Source: Actinosynnema pretiosum
Lineage (GTDB): Bacteria > Actinomycetota > Actinomycetes > Mycobacteriales > Pseudonocardiaceae
Length of the DNA stretch: 64,000 nt
Assembly: GCF_024171695.1 (NCBI RefSeq)
Contig: NZ_JAMTCF010000004.1
Coordinates: 124,001 to 188,000, forward strand
Direction: 5' to 3'
Position 1 is the first letter of the stretch. Every line of letters starts with the position of its first letter. The notes under the pieces were generated by a model that was not told the origin of the DNA, ran no database searches, and saw nothing but the letters and a program-made list of their open reading frames with translations. Of the stretch, positions 55,690-64,000 are shown piece after piece. Both the position numbers and the translations under genes were made by a program.

Positions 55690-55735
55690 TTAGCACCAGA
55701 GCTAAGTTCTGAAACGCAGGGTTTAGCATTGCTGA
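55690..55735. promoter_or_regulatory. LysR-type operator and overlapping promoter
   Basis: An inverted repeat TTAGC-N6-GCTAA at 55690-55705 fits a LysR box (T-N11-A type). A second related site (TTAGC-ATT-GCTGA, from 55723) overlaps the -10-like TAGCAT (55724-55729) that lies 6 bases before the regulator's ATG. This arrangement predicts autorepression plus activation of the divergent exporter gene. Confidence 0.6.
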
Positions 55736-56650
55736 ATGCTCGACCTGGGACGCCTGCGGGCGCTGCACGCGGTGGCGCGGCACGGTTCGGTCGGGGCCGC
55801 CGCCTCGGCGCTGGGGTACACGCCGTCGGCGGTGTCCCAGCAGATCACCAAGCTGGAGCGGGAGACCCGCGCGGTGCTGCTGGAGCGGCGCGGGCGCGGG
55901 GTCGTGCTCACCGACGCCGCGCTGCTGCTCGCCGACACCGCCGAGCGGGTGCTGGCCCTGGTCGAGGGCGCCGAGGTGGCGCTCGAGCGGCAGCGCGGGC
56001 AGGTCGTGGGGGAGCTGCGGATCGGCGCGTTCGCCACCGCCGCGCGCGGGCTGCTGCCACCCGCGCTCGCGGACCTGGCGGTGCGGCACCCCGAGCTGGA
56101 CGCGCGGCTGGTCGAGCTGGACCCGCCGGAGGCGATCGGCGCGGTGGCGCGCGGTGAGCTGGACCTGGCCGTGGCCCACGACTGGGTGAACGCGCCGCTG
56201 CCCGTGCCCGAGTCGCTGACGCGGGCGCGGCTGGGCGAGGACTACGCGGACGTGCTGCTGCCGCCGGGGCACCGGCTGGCCGGGCGGGAGGCGGTCGGGG
56301 TGGCGGACCTGGCGGGGGAGCGGTGGATCTGCCAGCCCGAGGGGTCGATCTGCCACGACTGGCTGGTCAACGCGTTCCGGGCGGAGGGCGTCGAGCCGCT
56401 GCTGGCGCACAGGGTCGGCGAGTACGAGACCCAGCTGGCGCTGCTGGAGCGCGGGGTGGGGGTGGCGCTGCTGCCCAGGCTGGGCAGGGGCGCGCTGCCG
56501 GAGGGCGTGCGCGCGGTCCCGTTCGAGCCCCGGCCCACCCGGCGGGTGTTCGCGGTGTGGCGCGCGCAGGCGGCCCGGCGGCCCGCGATCGGGGCCGTGG
56601 CGCGGGTGCTGCGGGAGTCCTGGGCGGCGTGGCTGCCCGAGCGGGGGTGA
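55736..56650 (+). CDS. LysR-family transcription regulator
   Basis: 304 residues. N-terminal winged helix LDLGRLRALHAVARHGSVGAAASALGYTPSAVSQQITKLE (start shown in part) is complete; the effector-binding domain begins near residue 90 (GELRIGAFATAARGLLP). Usual length for the family. Divergent from the EamA exporter with a 74-bp shared control region. Confidence 0.93.
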   Translation: MLDLGRLRALHAVARHGSVGAAASALGYTPSAVSQQITKLERETRAVLLERRGRGVVLTDAALLLADTAERVLALVEGAEVALERQRGQVVGELRIGAFATAARGLLPPALADLAVRHPELDARLVELDPPEAIGAVARGELDLAVAHDWVNAPLPVPESLTRARLGEDYADVLLPPGHRLAGREAVGVADLAGERWICQPEGSICHDWLVNAFRAEGVEPLLAHRVGEYETQLALLERGVGVALLPRLGRGALPEGVRAVPFEPRPTRRVFAVWRAQAARRPAIGAVARVLRESWAAWLPERG

Positions 56651-56724
56651 GCGGGCTCGGGTCACGGTGATCTGCGCGCCGCGCCTGTCGCCCGGTCGCG
56701 CGATCCCCCGTTCGAGGACTTGAT

Positions 56725-57396
56725 CTACTCCCCGTGCCGCTCCAGCAGCTCCTCCAGGAACCCGCCCGCCTCCAGCGCCGCCCGCGCCGGGTCGGCGTCG
56801 CGGATCGCCTGGAGCAGGCCCTCGTGGGACAGGTCGTCGTCGTCCGGCGCGGTGCGCACGGTCGCGTCGATGCTGGCCCGCACCGCCTCGGTCAGGCCCA
56901 GGTACAGCTCGGCCAGCAGGGTGTTGTGCGAGCACTGGAGCAGCAGCTCGTGGAACTGCGCGTCCCGCTCGACCAGCCGCTCCCAGTCCTTCGCGACCAG
57001 CGCGGCGTCCCGCTCGGCGAGCGCGACCTCCAGCCTGGCCAGCTCCTCCTCGGTGCGCTGGGTCGCGGCCAGCCGCGCCCCCTCGACCTCCAGGGTCCGC
57101 CGCACCTGGAGCACGTCGCGCAGCTCGCTGCCGCACAGCCTGCGCACCGCCCCGGACAGCTCGCTCGTGGCGCGCACGAACGTCCCGTCGCCCTGGCGGA
57201 CCTCCAGCAACCCGGCGTGGGCCAGCGCCCGCACCGCCTCGCGCACGGTGTTGCGCCCCACGCCCAGCGCCGTCACCAGCTCCGGCTCCGGGGGGATGCG
57301 CCGGCCGACCGGCCATTCACCGCTGGCGATCGCCCCCCTCATCTGGTCGATCACCTGGTCGACGAGGCCCGCTCGTCGAGTAGTGGCCAACGGCAC
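56725..57396 (-). CDS. GntR/FadR-family transcription regulator
   Basis: 223 residues. N-terminal GntR winged helix (LVDQVIDQMRGAIASGEWPVG, then LGVGRNTVREAVRALAHAGLLEVRQGDGTFV in part) and a FadR-type all-helical effector domain (FCD) with conserved acidic and histidine residues (ERDAQFHELLLQCSHN). Divergent from the MFS transporter gene by 47 bp, so it probably controls it. Confidence 0.93.
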   Translation of the reverse strand: MPLATTRRAGLVDQVIDQMRGAIASGEWPVGRRIPPEPELVTALGVGRNTVREAVRALAHAGLLEVRQGDGTFVRATSELSGAVRRLCGSELRDVLQVRRTLEVEGARLAATQRTEEELARLEVALAERDAALVAKDWERLVERDAQFHELLLQCSHNTLLAELYLGLTEAVRASIDATVRTAPDDDDLSHEGLLQAIRDADPARAALEAGGFLEELLERHGE

Positions 57397-57416
57397 AGCG
57401 GCGTCCTTTCATCCAA

Positions 57417-57437
57417 ACATCCTATGTCTGCGATAGT
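57417..57437. promoter_or_regulatory. Possible GntR operator and -10 of the MFS gene
   Basis: The inverted repeat ACAT-CCT-ATGT at 57417-57427 is followed by GATAGT (57432-57437), 6 bases before GTG 57444. The site is AT-rich against the background and lies in the divergent gap. Confidence 0.45.
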
Positions 57438-57443
57438 AACCGA

Positions 57444-58859
57444 GTGTCGATCCAGCAAATCCCGCCAGACCGAATCCCCGTGTCCGTCCACATTGCCACC
57501 GATCCGGGTGACGACGCGACGGTGGGAACACATCCGGTCACGGGAGCCGCTGATCAGACCACCGCTGATCCGACGACTGCCGCACCGGCCTCCGCCGTCG
57601 CGCTCGCGAACGCCCCCGTGGACGTTCTCGCAGGCGCGCCCGCCGCCGCGTCCGCGCCGAGGCCGAACCGGGGCGCCGCGCTGGTCGGCAGCACCCTCCT
57701 CGCGGTCGGCGTCGCGCTCGCCGCAGCGAACCTGCGCCCCGCCGTCACGAGCCTGGCCTCCGTGCTCGGCGACGTCCGCGCCTCGCTCGGCGCCACCACC
57801 GCGTGGACCAGCCTGCTGACCGCCGTGCCCACCGTCTGCTTCGGCGTCGCCGCGTTCGCCGCCCCGTGGCTCGGCCGCCGCTTCGGCATGGCCCGCGCGG
57901 TCGGCGCGTCGCTGGTCGTGCTGACCCTCGGCCTGGTCCTGCGGGTCCTGGACGGCCCGGCCGTGCTGCTCGGCGGCACGTTCACCGCCTGCGCGGGCAT
58001 CGCGGTGTGCAACGTGCTGATCCCGGTCGTGGTGAAGGAGTCGTTCCCGGACAAGGTCGGCTTCCTGACCGGCGTCTACACGGCGGCGCTCGCCGCGGGG
58101 GCCGCCGTGGGCGCCGCGCTGACCCCGACCCTGGAGACCGCGCTCGGCTCCTGGCAGCTCGCCGCCGCCACCTGGGCGCTGCTGTCGCTGGCCGCCCTGC
58201 TGGTGTGGTCCGCGAGCGCCCGCCACGGCGCGGCCCCCGCCGTCCCGGTCGCCGCGCCCGCCCGAGGCGCCCAGCCCGCGCCGGAGCGCCGCACCTCGGT
58301 GCTGCGCAGCCCGCTGGCCTGGGTGATCACCGTCTTCTTCGGCCTCCAGTCGCTGCTCGCCTACACCGTCATGGGCTGGCTGCCGCAGATCATGGCCGAC
58401 TCCGGCGTCGACCGGACCACCGCCGGGATGCTGCTCGCGATCACCATGGTGCTCGGCGTCCCGGTCAGCCTCATCGTGCCGCCGCTGGCCACCCGCTGGG
58501 GCTCGCAGTCCTGGCTGGTCGTGCTGCTCGGCTCGCTGTCCATCGCGGGCATCCTCGGCCTGGCCGTCGCGCCCACCGCCGCGCCCGGCCTGTGGGTGGT
58601 GCTGATCGGCACCGGCATGTGCGTGTTCCCGCTCGCGCTGGTGATCATCTCGCTGCGCACCGAGTCCGCCGCCGACACCGCGAGGCTGTCCGCGATGGCG
58701 CAGAGCATCGGCTACCTCATCTCGGCCGCCGGACCGTTCGCGTTCGGCGTGCTGCGCGACGTGACCGGCGCGTGGACGGTGTCGATGTACGTGCTCGCCG
58801 CGATCCTGGTCGCGCTGGTCGCGCTGGGCGTCATCGCCGGTCGGCCGCGCACCATCTGA
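57444..58859 (+). CDS. CynX/NimT-family MFS transporter
   Basis: 471 residues. A long polar, Thr/Ala/Pro-rich N-terminus of about 75 residues precedes 12 membrane helices. AAANLRPAVTSLASVLGDVRASLG is typical of the CynX/NimT (cyanate/2-nitroimidazole) group, and VMGWLPQIMADSG marks helix 7-8. The substrate is not known. The paired GntR regulator suggests substrate-induced expression. Confidence 0.92.
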   Translation: MSIQQIPPDRIPVSVHIATDPGDDATVGTHPVTGAADQTTADPTTAAPASAVALANAPVDVLAGAPAAASAPRPNRGAALVGSTLLAVGVALAAANLRPAVTSLASVLGDVRASLGATTAWTSLLTAVPTVCFGVAAFAAPWLGRRFGMARAVGASLVVLTLGLVLRVLDGPAVLLGGTFTACAGIAVCNVLIPVVVKESFPDKVGFLTGVYTAALAAGAAVGAALTPTLETALGSWQLAAATWALLSLAALLVWSASARHGAAPAVPVAAPARGAQPAPERRTSVLRSPLAWVITVFFGLQSLLAYTVMGWLPQIMADSGVDRTTAGMLLAITMVLGVPVSLIVPPLATRWGSQSWLVVLLGSLSIAGILGLAVAPTAAPGLWVVLIGTGMCVFPLALVIISLRTESAADTARLSAMAQSIGYLISAAGPFAFGVLRDVTGAWTVSMYVLAAILVALVALGVIAGRPRTI

Positions 58860-58872
58860 CCCCGGAACGGCA

Positions 58873-58903
58873 GGAGGCCCGGACCGCTGCGGTCCGGGCC
58901 TCC
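58873..58903. terminator. Bidirectional hairpin between MFS gene and mtr
   Basis: A 14-bp perfect stem GGAGGCCCGGACCG / CGGTCCGGGCCTCC with a 3-base loop between convergent stops. Confidence 0.85.
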
Positions 58904-58921
58904 CGTCGTGCCTCGCCGGTC

Positions 58922-60301
58922 CTACGAATCCTTGAGCGGCAGCGCGAGCAGCGCGTTCTCCACGACCTCCGGCATTCCGGGGTGGATCCAGTACTGCCCC
59001 TTGGCCATCGACCGCGCGTCCAGGCCGAAGCTCATCGCCTGGATCAGCGGCTGCACCACGGTCGGCGCCTGCGGCCCGATCACGTGCGCCCCCAGCAGCT
59101 GCCCGGTCACCGGGTCGGCCAGCAGCTTCACGAAACCGGTGGTGTCCTCCATCGCCCAGCCGTAGGCGATCGACGCGTACGGCTGCTCGACGCTCACGTA
59201 CGACACGCCCTTGGCCACCGCGTCCCGCTCGGTCAGCCCGACCGAGGCGATCTGCGGCGACGAGAACACCGCCGACGGCACGAACCGGTGGTCCGAGGCG
59301 ATCGGCGCGTCCGGGTTCAGCAGGTTGTGCCGCACCACCTTGGCCTCGTGGTTGGCCACGTGCTTGAGCTGGTAGTCCGAGCTGATGTCGCCCAGCGCGT
59401 AGATCCCCTCCACCGAGGTGCGCTGGAACTCGTCGACCGCCACCCGGCCCCGGTCGTTCAGCGCCACGCCGGTCGCCGCGACGTCCAGCAGGTCCGAGTT
59501 CGGCTCGCGGCCGACCGCGACCAGCAGCTCCTCGGCCTCCACGACCTCGGGGCCGTCCGGGCCCTCCAGGTGCAGCCGCGCCACCCCGTCGACCCGCTCG
59601 GCCCGCACCGCGCGCCGGTCCAGCCGCACGTCCCACTTGGCCGAGGCGATCTCGGTGAACCGGGCCGACACCGCGTCGTCCTCGGCCCGCAGCAGCGCGC
59701 CGGAGCGGGCCACCAGGGTCACCTCGACGCCGAACGACGAGAACACGTGCGCGAACTCGGTGGCCACGAACCCGCTGCCCAGGATCACCATCCGCCGGGG
59801 CAGCCGGTCCAGCCGCATCACCGTGTCGCTGGTGTGGAAGCCGGTCTCGGACAGGCCCGGCACGTCCGGCACGACCGGGCGCGAGCCCGCCGCGATGACG
59901 AACCGGTCGGCCGTGATGGTCTCGCCGGTGCCGGTGTCGAGCGTCTTCGGACCGGTGAACCGGGCCGTCCCGCTGTAGACGGTGGTGTTCGCGCTGCCGG
60001 TCTCGCGCCACCGCCTGCCGCCCTCGGCGATCGGGTCGATGCGGCCGAAGATCCGGTCCCGCACCTCGGTCCAGCGCACGCCGTCGAGCGAGGCGTCCAC
60101 GCCGAAGCGGGCCGCGCTCGCCGGACCCGCCGCGAGGTCGGCCGTGTGCACGAACATCTTCGTCGGGATGCAGCCCACGTTCAGGCAGGTCCCGCCGAAC
60201 ACGCCCTTCTCCACGATCGCGACGTCCCAGGCGGCGAACGCCTCGTCCACGATGGAGTTGCCGGAGCCGGTGCCGATGACAACCAGGTCGAAGTGCCTCA
60301 C
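58922..60301 (-). CDS. mtr: Mycothione reductase
   Basis: 459 residues from GTG 60301 (RHFDLVVIGTGSGNS). Pyridine-nucleotide disulfide oxidoreductase fold: FAD motif GTGSGNS, redox disulfide GGTCLNVGCIPTK, NADPH motif GSGFVATEFAHVF, second FAD motif IYALGDISSDYQLKHVA, and the C-terminal His-Glu pair in QYWIHPGMPEVVENAL. GTGSGN and the HPGMPEV region distinguish mycothione reductase from glutathione or lipoamide reductases. It keeps mycothiol reduced. Upstream PEBP-like gene is 41 bp away on the same strand. Confidence 0.93.
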   Translation of the reverse strand: MRHFDLVVIGTGSGNSIVDEAFAAWDVAIVEKGVFGGTCLNVGCIPTKMFVHTADLAAGPASAARFGVDASLDGVRWTEVRDRIFGRIDPIAEGGRRWRETGSANTTVYSGTARFTGPKTLDTGTGETITADRFVIAAGSRPVVPDVPGLSETGFHTSDTVMRLDRLPRRMVILGSGFVATEFAHVFSSFGVEVTLVARSGALLRAEDDAVSARFTEIASAKWDVRLDRRAVRAERVDGVARLHLEGPDGPEVVEAEELLVAVGREPNSDLLDVAATGVALNDRGRVAVDEFQRTSVEGIYALGDISSDYQLKHVANHEAKVVRHNLLNPDAPIASDHRFVPSAVFSSPQIASVGLTERDAVAKGVSYVSVEQPYASIAYGWAMEDTTGFVKLLADPVTGQLLGAHVIGPQAPTVVQPLIQAMSFGLDARSMAKGQYWIHPGMPEVVENALLALPLKDS

Positions 60302-60342
60302 GCCCTGCTCAACCCTCTCGTCCGGGCGGATGTTCCCGCCGC

Positions 60343-60870
60343 TCAGTGCTGGTAGGTCGGCGTGATGATCGCCCGCGCCAGGGTGTGGAACGCCAGGTTG
60401 AAGCCGACCACGGCGGGCGAGGCGTCGCCGTCCACGTCCAGCGCCTCGACGTCGACCGCGTGCACCACGAAGAAGTAGCGGTGCGGGTGGTCGCCCTTGG
60501 GCGGGGCCGCGCCGCCGAACGCGCGGGCGCCGTAGTCGCTGCGCACGTGGAACGCGCCGCCGGGCAGCGAGTCGTCGCCCGCGCCCGCGCCGGTGTCCAG
60601 CGAGGTGGTCGAGACCGGCAGGTTCACCGCGACCCAGTGCCAGAAGCCGGACGGGGTCGGGGCGTCCGGGTCGAAGCAGGTCACCACGAAGCTCCTGGTC
60701 CCCTCGGGGAAACCGCTCCAGGACAGCTGCGGCGAGGTGTTGCCGCCCTCGAACACCTGCGCCTGCGGCAGGGGCTGCCCGTCGGCCACGTCGGTCGAGG
60801 TGACCTGGAACGCGGGAACGGTCGGGAGCAGCGCGTACGGGTCCGGCGCGACGGGTCGGTCGAGGCTCAT
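60343..60870 (-). CDS. YbhB/YbcL family Raf-kinase-inhibitor-like (PEBP) protein
   Basis: 175 residues. PEBP motifs: [33 protein letters not shown] (ligand-binding DPDAP and HW) and [15 protein letters not shown]. No signal peptide. Bacterial members are of unknown role. Probably co-transcribed with mtr; ATG 60870 has GGAGGA upstream. Confidence 0.93.
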   Translation of the reverse strand: MSLDRPVAPDPYALLPTVPAFQVTSTDVADGQPLPQAQVFEGGNTSPQLSWSGFPEGTRSFVVTCFDPDAPTPSGFWHWVAVNLPVSTTSLDTGAGAGDDSLPGGAFHVRSDYGARAFGGAAPPKGDHPHRYFFVVHAVDVEALDVDGDASPAVVGFNLAFHTLARAIITPTYQH

Positions 60871-61001
60871 CGGGTCCTCCGCTGGTGATCTTGACTGGTG
60901 CCAGCGACCCTATCCCCGGCGATCGGCGGTCGCCGGGCAACCCGGATGGCGGCAGCCACGTCTCATCGGCAGGAAAAGCGTTCCTCCGGGGGGATTCACT
61001 C

Positions 61002-61799
61002 ATGCGCGCGTTGGCAGTGGCGATGACGGCTGCCCTGGGACTGCTGGCGGCGTGCTCGTCGGCGCCCGAGGCTCCCCGAGCGGTGCCCGAGCCGAGCAGC
61101 ACGACTACCACGACCACGACCACCACCACGCCCGCGCCGCCGCCGAAGCTGTTCCAGCAGCCCTACCGGTACGGCACGGCCCAGCAGGAGGCCCCGCCGC
61201 AGGAGGGCGACCTGGCGCCGGTGGTCAGCGGCATCGGGACCGACAAGCCCTACGTGTTCCTGACCATCGACGACGGGGCCGTCCGGCACCCGAAGGCGCT
61301 CCAGCTCGTCCGGGACTCCGGCATCGAGCCGTCGCTGTTCCTCAACACCACGCACGTGGGGCCGGACCCGGCGTACTTCAAGGCGCTCCAGGGCGCGGGC
61401 GCGCACGTGCACGCCCACACCACGGACCACCCGAACCTGCGCGGCATGGGGTACGAGGCGCAGCGGGAGGAGATCTGCGGCAACGCCGACTACCTCGGGG
61501 CGACCCTCGGGACCCGGCCGACCCTGTTCCGCCCGCCGTTCGGCAACTACGACCTGAACACCCGGCGCGCGGCGGCCTCGTGCGGGATGCGCGCGGTGGT
61601 GCTGTGGACGGCGGCGGTCAACGACGGGGTGGTGCAGTTCCAGGTGGGGGACAGGCTTCGTGCGGGCGACATCGTGCTCATGCACTTCCGGGACAGCTTC
61701 GTGGCCGACTTCACCGCGTTCTGCGAGCGCGCGAAGGCGGACGGGATGACCCCGGTGCTGCTGGACGACTTCCTCGCGCCGCCGAGCAAGCGGCACTGA
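61002..61799 (+). CDS. Polysaccharide deacetylase lipoprotein (NodB fold)
   Basis: 265 residues from ATG 61002. Lipoprotein signal MRALAVAMTAALGLLAAC, then a striking run of about ten threonines and prolines as a cell-wall linker. NodB motifs: FLTIDDG (motif 1, TxDD), HAHTTDHPNL (motif 2, HxxxxH-like), RPPFGNYD (motif 3), and late LMHFRD (motif 5 His). It should remove acetyl groups from peptidoglycan or another surface polymer. Motif 1 reads TIDDG in place of TFDDG. Confidence 0.9.
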   Translation: MRALAVAMTAALGLLAACSSAPEAPRAVPEPSSTTTTTTTTTTPAPPPKLFQQPYRYGTAQQEAPPQEGDLAPVVSGIGTDKPYVFLTIDDGAVRHPKALQLVRDSGIEPSLFLNTTHVGPDPAYFKALQGAGAHVHAHTTDHPNLRGMGYEAQREEICGNADYLGATLGTRPTLFRPPFGNYDLNTRRAAASCGMRAVVLWTAAVNDGVVQFQVGDRLRAGDIVLMHFRDSFVADFTAFCERAKADGMTPVLLDDFLAPPSKRH

Positions 61800-61929
61800 C
61801 CGGGCGGTGCTGATCGAGCAGCGCTGATCGGGCGGCGCCCGCAGGGGAGGGCGCACGACTGCTCCACCCGTGCGCTCTCCCCGGATCAGCCCTAGCGGCC
61901 ACCCCCGCACCGCGCGGGACCATCCGGTG

Positions 61930-63864
61930 ATGGCGGCAGGCGACGACGGGGACGACGAGGACTTCGACAGGTGCTGCGACCTCACCATGCGCGGCGGGGC
62001 CACGAGCGGGATCGTCTACCCGCTGGCCGTGGTCGAGCTGTCCAAGCACTACCGGTTCCGCTCGCTCGGCGGGGCCTCGGCCGGGGCGATCGGGGCCTCG
62101 TTCGCGGCGGCGGCCGAGCGGGGGCGCGACAGCGGCGGGTTCGACCGGCTCGCCGACACGGTCTCCTGGTTCGCGGCCGGGCAGCAGCGGCTCGCCCAGC
62201 TGTTCCAGCCGACCAGGGCCACCCGCAAGCTCTACCGGCTGGTCACCGCGACCATGCAGAGCCGGGAGACCACCGGGCGCAGCGCGGCGGTGTCCCTGGT
62301 GTTCGCGCTGCTGGGCGCGATCGGCCTGCGGGCCAAGGCCGCGCTCGCGGCGGCGCTGCTGGTGTGGCTGGCCGGGCCGACCCTGTGGTTCGGCGCGGTC
62401 GCCTGGCCCGGCTTCCCGACCTGGGGGCTGGCGGCGGTCGTCGTGGCGGCCGTGATCGCGGTGCCGTGGGTGGCGGCGAAGGCGCTGCCCGCCGGGCGCG
62501 GACCCCTGCCCGCCCGGATCGGGCTGCTGCTGGTCGCGGCCGTCCCGCTCTACCCGATCGTCCCCCGGCTGCGCGTCGACTGGGCGGTGCTGGCGTCGGC
62601 GGCCACCGCCGGGGTGGTGTGGCTGGTGCTCGGCTTCGGGCTGGCCAGCGCGGTCGTCCTGATCTACGCGGGCGGCGTGCGCCGGTTCGTGCGTGAGCGG
62701 GCCGTGTCCACCGGCTTCGGCCTGGTGCCCGGCACCGGCGGTTACCGGTCGAGCTGGTGGGACCGCCGGTGCGGGATGCCGAAGTCCACCGGCGTCCCGC
62801 CGCTGAGCGACTGGCTCGCCGACTCCCTCGACCACCTCTCGGGCGTGCGCGGGCTGCGCTTCTCCGACCTGACCACGAACCTGGTGCTGATGAGCACCGA
62901 CGTGTCCGAGGGGCGCCCGTGCAGGCTGCCGTTCACCTCGGACGACCGGTGGCTGTTCTGCGCCGACTGCCTCGCGGGGGTGCTGCCCGCGCGGGTGGTC
63001 GACCTGCTCGGCGACGAGGGCGCGGGCGACGCGCGCTGCCCGCTGCACCCGGCCACCGCGCTGCGCGTGCTGCCCGCCGACCTGCCGGTGGCGCTCGCGG
63101 TGCGGATGAGCATGCCGATGCCCGGCCTGATCTCGGCGGTGCCGCTGGTGCGCGCCGAACCGGAGCCGAGGGTGCACTGGTTCTCGGACGGCGGCATCAC
63201 CAGCAACTTCCCCATCCACTTCTTCGACACCCTGCTGCCCCGCTGGCCCACGTTCGGGCTCACCCTGCAGGGCTACCCGGCGCCCGGCGCGCCGGACGTG
63301 TGGCTGCCCGAGCAGGACGCCTCCGAGGACGGCAAGCCGTGGCGGGCGGTCACCGGGGCGGTCGGGTTCGCGCAGGCGATCCTGGACACCGCGCTCGGCT
63401 GGCGGGACGCGATGCAGTCGGCGCTGCCGGGCTTCCGGGGGCGGATCGCGCACGTGCGGCTGCGCGGCGGCGAGGGCGGCACGAACCTGTTCATGCGGCC
63501 GGAGACGATCAGGGCGCTGGCCGAGCGCGGCCGGGTGGCGGGCGAGCTGCTGCGCACCCGGTTCACCCAGGAGCACGGGGAGCGGACCGCGCGGTACCGG
63601 TGGATCCGGATGCGGATCGCCATGCGCGAGTACCAGGAGCTGGCCAGGCAGGCGCGCGAGCGCGGCGAGCAGTACCGGGAGCTGGCGGAGGACTACCAGG
63701 TGCCGGAGGAGCTCAAGTCCTGGTTCGCCGACCCGCCCGCCGGGGCCGACCCGTTCTCGGCCGACGTGCGGCTGACCCTCGACCAGCTCGGCGGCCTGGT
63801 GCCCGGCCCGTTCGACGGGGCGCCGCCGGTGAACCCCGACCTGCGGCTCAACCCGGCCGAGTGA
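61930..63864 (+). CDS. Patatin-like phospholipase with inserted membrane domain
   Basis: 644 residues from ATG 61930 (GTG 61927 and a farther GTG at 61870 are alternatives). Patatin parts are split: oxyanion loop RGGATSGIVYP (about 30-38) and nucleophile elbow GGASAGAIG (Ser about 50) at the start; catalytic Asp in SDGGITSNFP (about 420) far downstream. Between them, residues about 118-262 form four to six hydrophobic helices, followed by a soluble stretch with cysteines (CADC, CPLH). The end is a charged helical region (REYQELARQARERGEQYREL). Probably hydrolyses membrane lipids while anchored in the membrane. Nothing nearby hints at a toxin or secretion system. Confidence 0.88.
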   Translation: MAAGDDGDDEDFDRCCDLTMRGGATSGIVYPLAVVELSKHYRFRSLGGASAGAIGASFAAAAERGRDSGGFDRLADTVSWFAAGQQRLAQLFQPTRATRKLYRLVTATMQSRETTGRSAAVSLVFALLGAIGLRAKAALAAALLVWLAGPTLWFGAVAWPGFPTWGLAAVVVAAVIAVPWVAAKALPAGRGPLPARIGLLLVAAVPLYPIVPRLRVDWAVLASAATAGVVWLVLGFGLASAVVLIYAGGVRRFVRERAVSTGFGLVPGTGGYRSSWWDRRCGMPKSTGVPPLSDWLADSLDHLSGVRGLRFSDLTTNLVLMSTDVSEGRPCRLPFTSDDRWLFCADCLAGVLPARVVDLLGDEGAGDARCPLHPATALRVLPADLPVALAVRMSMPMPGLISAVPLVRAEPEPRVHWFSDGGITSNFPIHFFDTLLPRWPTFGLTLQGYPAPGAPDVWLPEQDASEDGKPWRAVTGAVGFAQAILDTALGWRDAMQSALPGFRGRIAHVRLRGGEGGTNLFMRPETIRALAERGRVAGELLRTRFTQEHGERTARYRWIRMRIAMREYQELARQARERGEQYRELAEDYQVPEELKSWFADPPAGADPFSADVRLTLDQLGGLVPGPFDGAPPVNPDLRLNPAE

Positions 63865-63914
63865 CCAGACGGGGCGATCTGACTGGGTGACCTGACCGGG
63901 TGACCGGTCCGGGC

Positions 63915-63942
63915 GGGGCGTCCGGCGCGCACCGGACGCCCC
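63915..63942. terminator. Hairpin after patatin gene
   Basis: An 11-bp perfect stem GGGGCGTCCGG / CCGGACGCCCC with a 6-base loop, flanked by a further ACCGG / CCGGT pair; lies between convergent genes. Confidence 0.75.
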
Positions 63943-63965
63943 AGCCGGTCCAGGTCCGGCGGGCC

Positions 63966-64000
63966 TCAGACCTTGCGGCCCACGCCCACGTACGCGCTGG
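63966..64000 (-). CDS. C-terminal end of an unidentified gene
   Basis: On the minus strand the last residues read SAYVGVGRKV and then a stop at 63968-63966. Such an ending is common in class I methyltransferases, but ten residues cannot identify the protein. It is placed as expected for a gene convergent with the patatin gene and separated by a terminator. Confidence 0.5.
   Translation of the reverse strand, partial: SAYVGVGRKV

Overview
The window is a stretch of very GC-rich (about 73% by eye) actinobacterial chromosome. Mycothione reductase points to a mycothiol producer and a WhiG-type sigma factor to a differentiating, sporulating relative. The housekeeping gene order (amt-glnK-glnD, ffh, rpsP-khp-rimM-trmD-rplS-lepB-rnhB, yraN-comM-dprA-xerC, M23 peptidase/rpsB-tsf-pyrH-frr-cdsA, rlmN, dxr-rip1-ispG, PBP-map, mtr, cobQ) follows the same general order as the Mycobacterium tuberculosis chromosome. 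My best guess is a Pseudonocardiales member such as Actinosynnema or Saccharothrix; this is inference from synteny, GC content and gene content, not from a database match.

Layout. 1-3.9 kb: end of an ammonium transporter, PII protein and GlnD, a nitrogen-sensing operon. 3.9-5.9 kb: a small P-loop kinase between two long gene-poor gaps; the second gap holds three copies of an undescribed repeat with a 21-bp palindrome. 5.9-9.1 kb: ffh, an amidohydrolase, and a free-standing avidin/streptavidin-like protein with no export signal. 9.7-16.9 kb: CPBP protease and PxpA, then a translation and secretion block (bS16, KH protein, RimM, TrmD, bL19, two signal peptidases, RNase HII, DUF2469). 17.2-25.2 kb: YraN, ComM, DprA, XerC, WhiG and an M23 peptidase; DprA, WhiG and the peptidase all carry long low-complexity stretches. 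25.6-29.8 kb: rpsB, tsf, pyrH, frr, cdsA. 29.9-37.2 kb: lineage-variable metabolic and regulatory genes (VOC protein, methyltransferase, aldo/keto reductase, PadR regulator, RlmN, small membrane proteins, a Ser/Thr kinase). 37.4-45.0 kb: a polyamine-type ABC importer, a two-component system whose kinase has an extra C-terminal exported domain, a lipoprotein and a GlsB-like membrane protein. 45.2-52.4 kb: isoprenoid genes dxr and ispG flanking the Rip1 site-2 protease, then a GNAT protein, a lipoprotein-type PBP and methionine aminopeptidase. 52.5-64 kb: accessory metabolism (hydrolase, CobQ, EamA exporter/LysR pair, GntR/MFS pair, mycothione reductase, PEBP-like protein, polysaccharide deacetylase) and a membrane-embedded patatin.

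Regulation. Many genes start 6-8 bp downstream of a TANNNT hexamer and have no room for a Shine-Dalgarno site, so leaderless transcription looks common here. Convergent gene pairs are usually separated by a near-perfect GC-rich hairpin without a T-run. No rRNA, tRNA, CRISPR array, insertion sequence or prophage was found. The items most worth following up are the cytosolic avidin, the triple palindromic repeat, the expanded DprA/WhiG N-termini, the patatin with a membrane insert, and the histidine kinase with an exported C-terminal domain.
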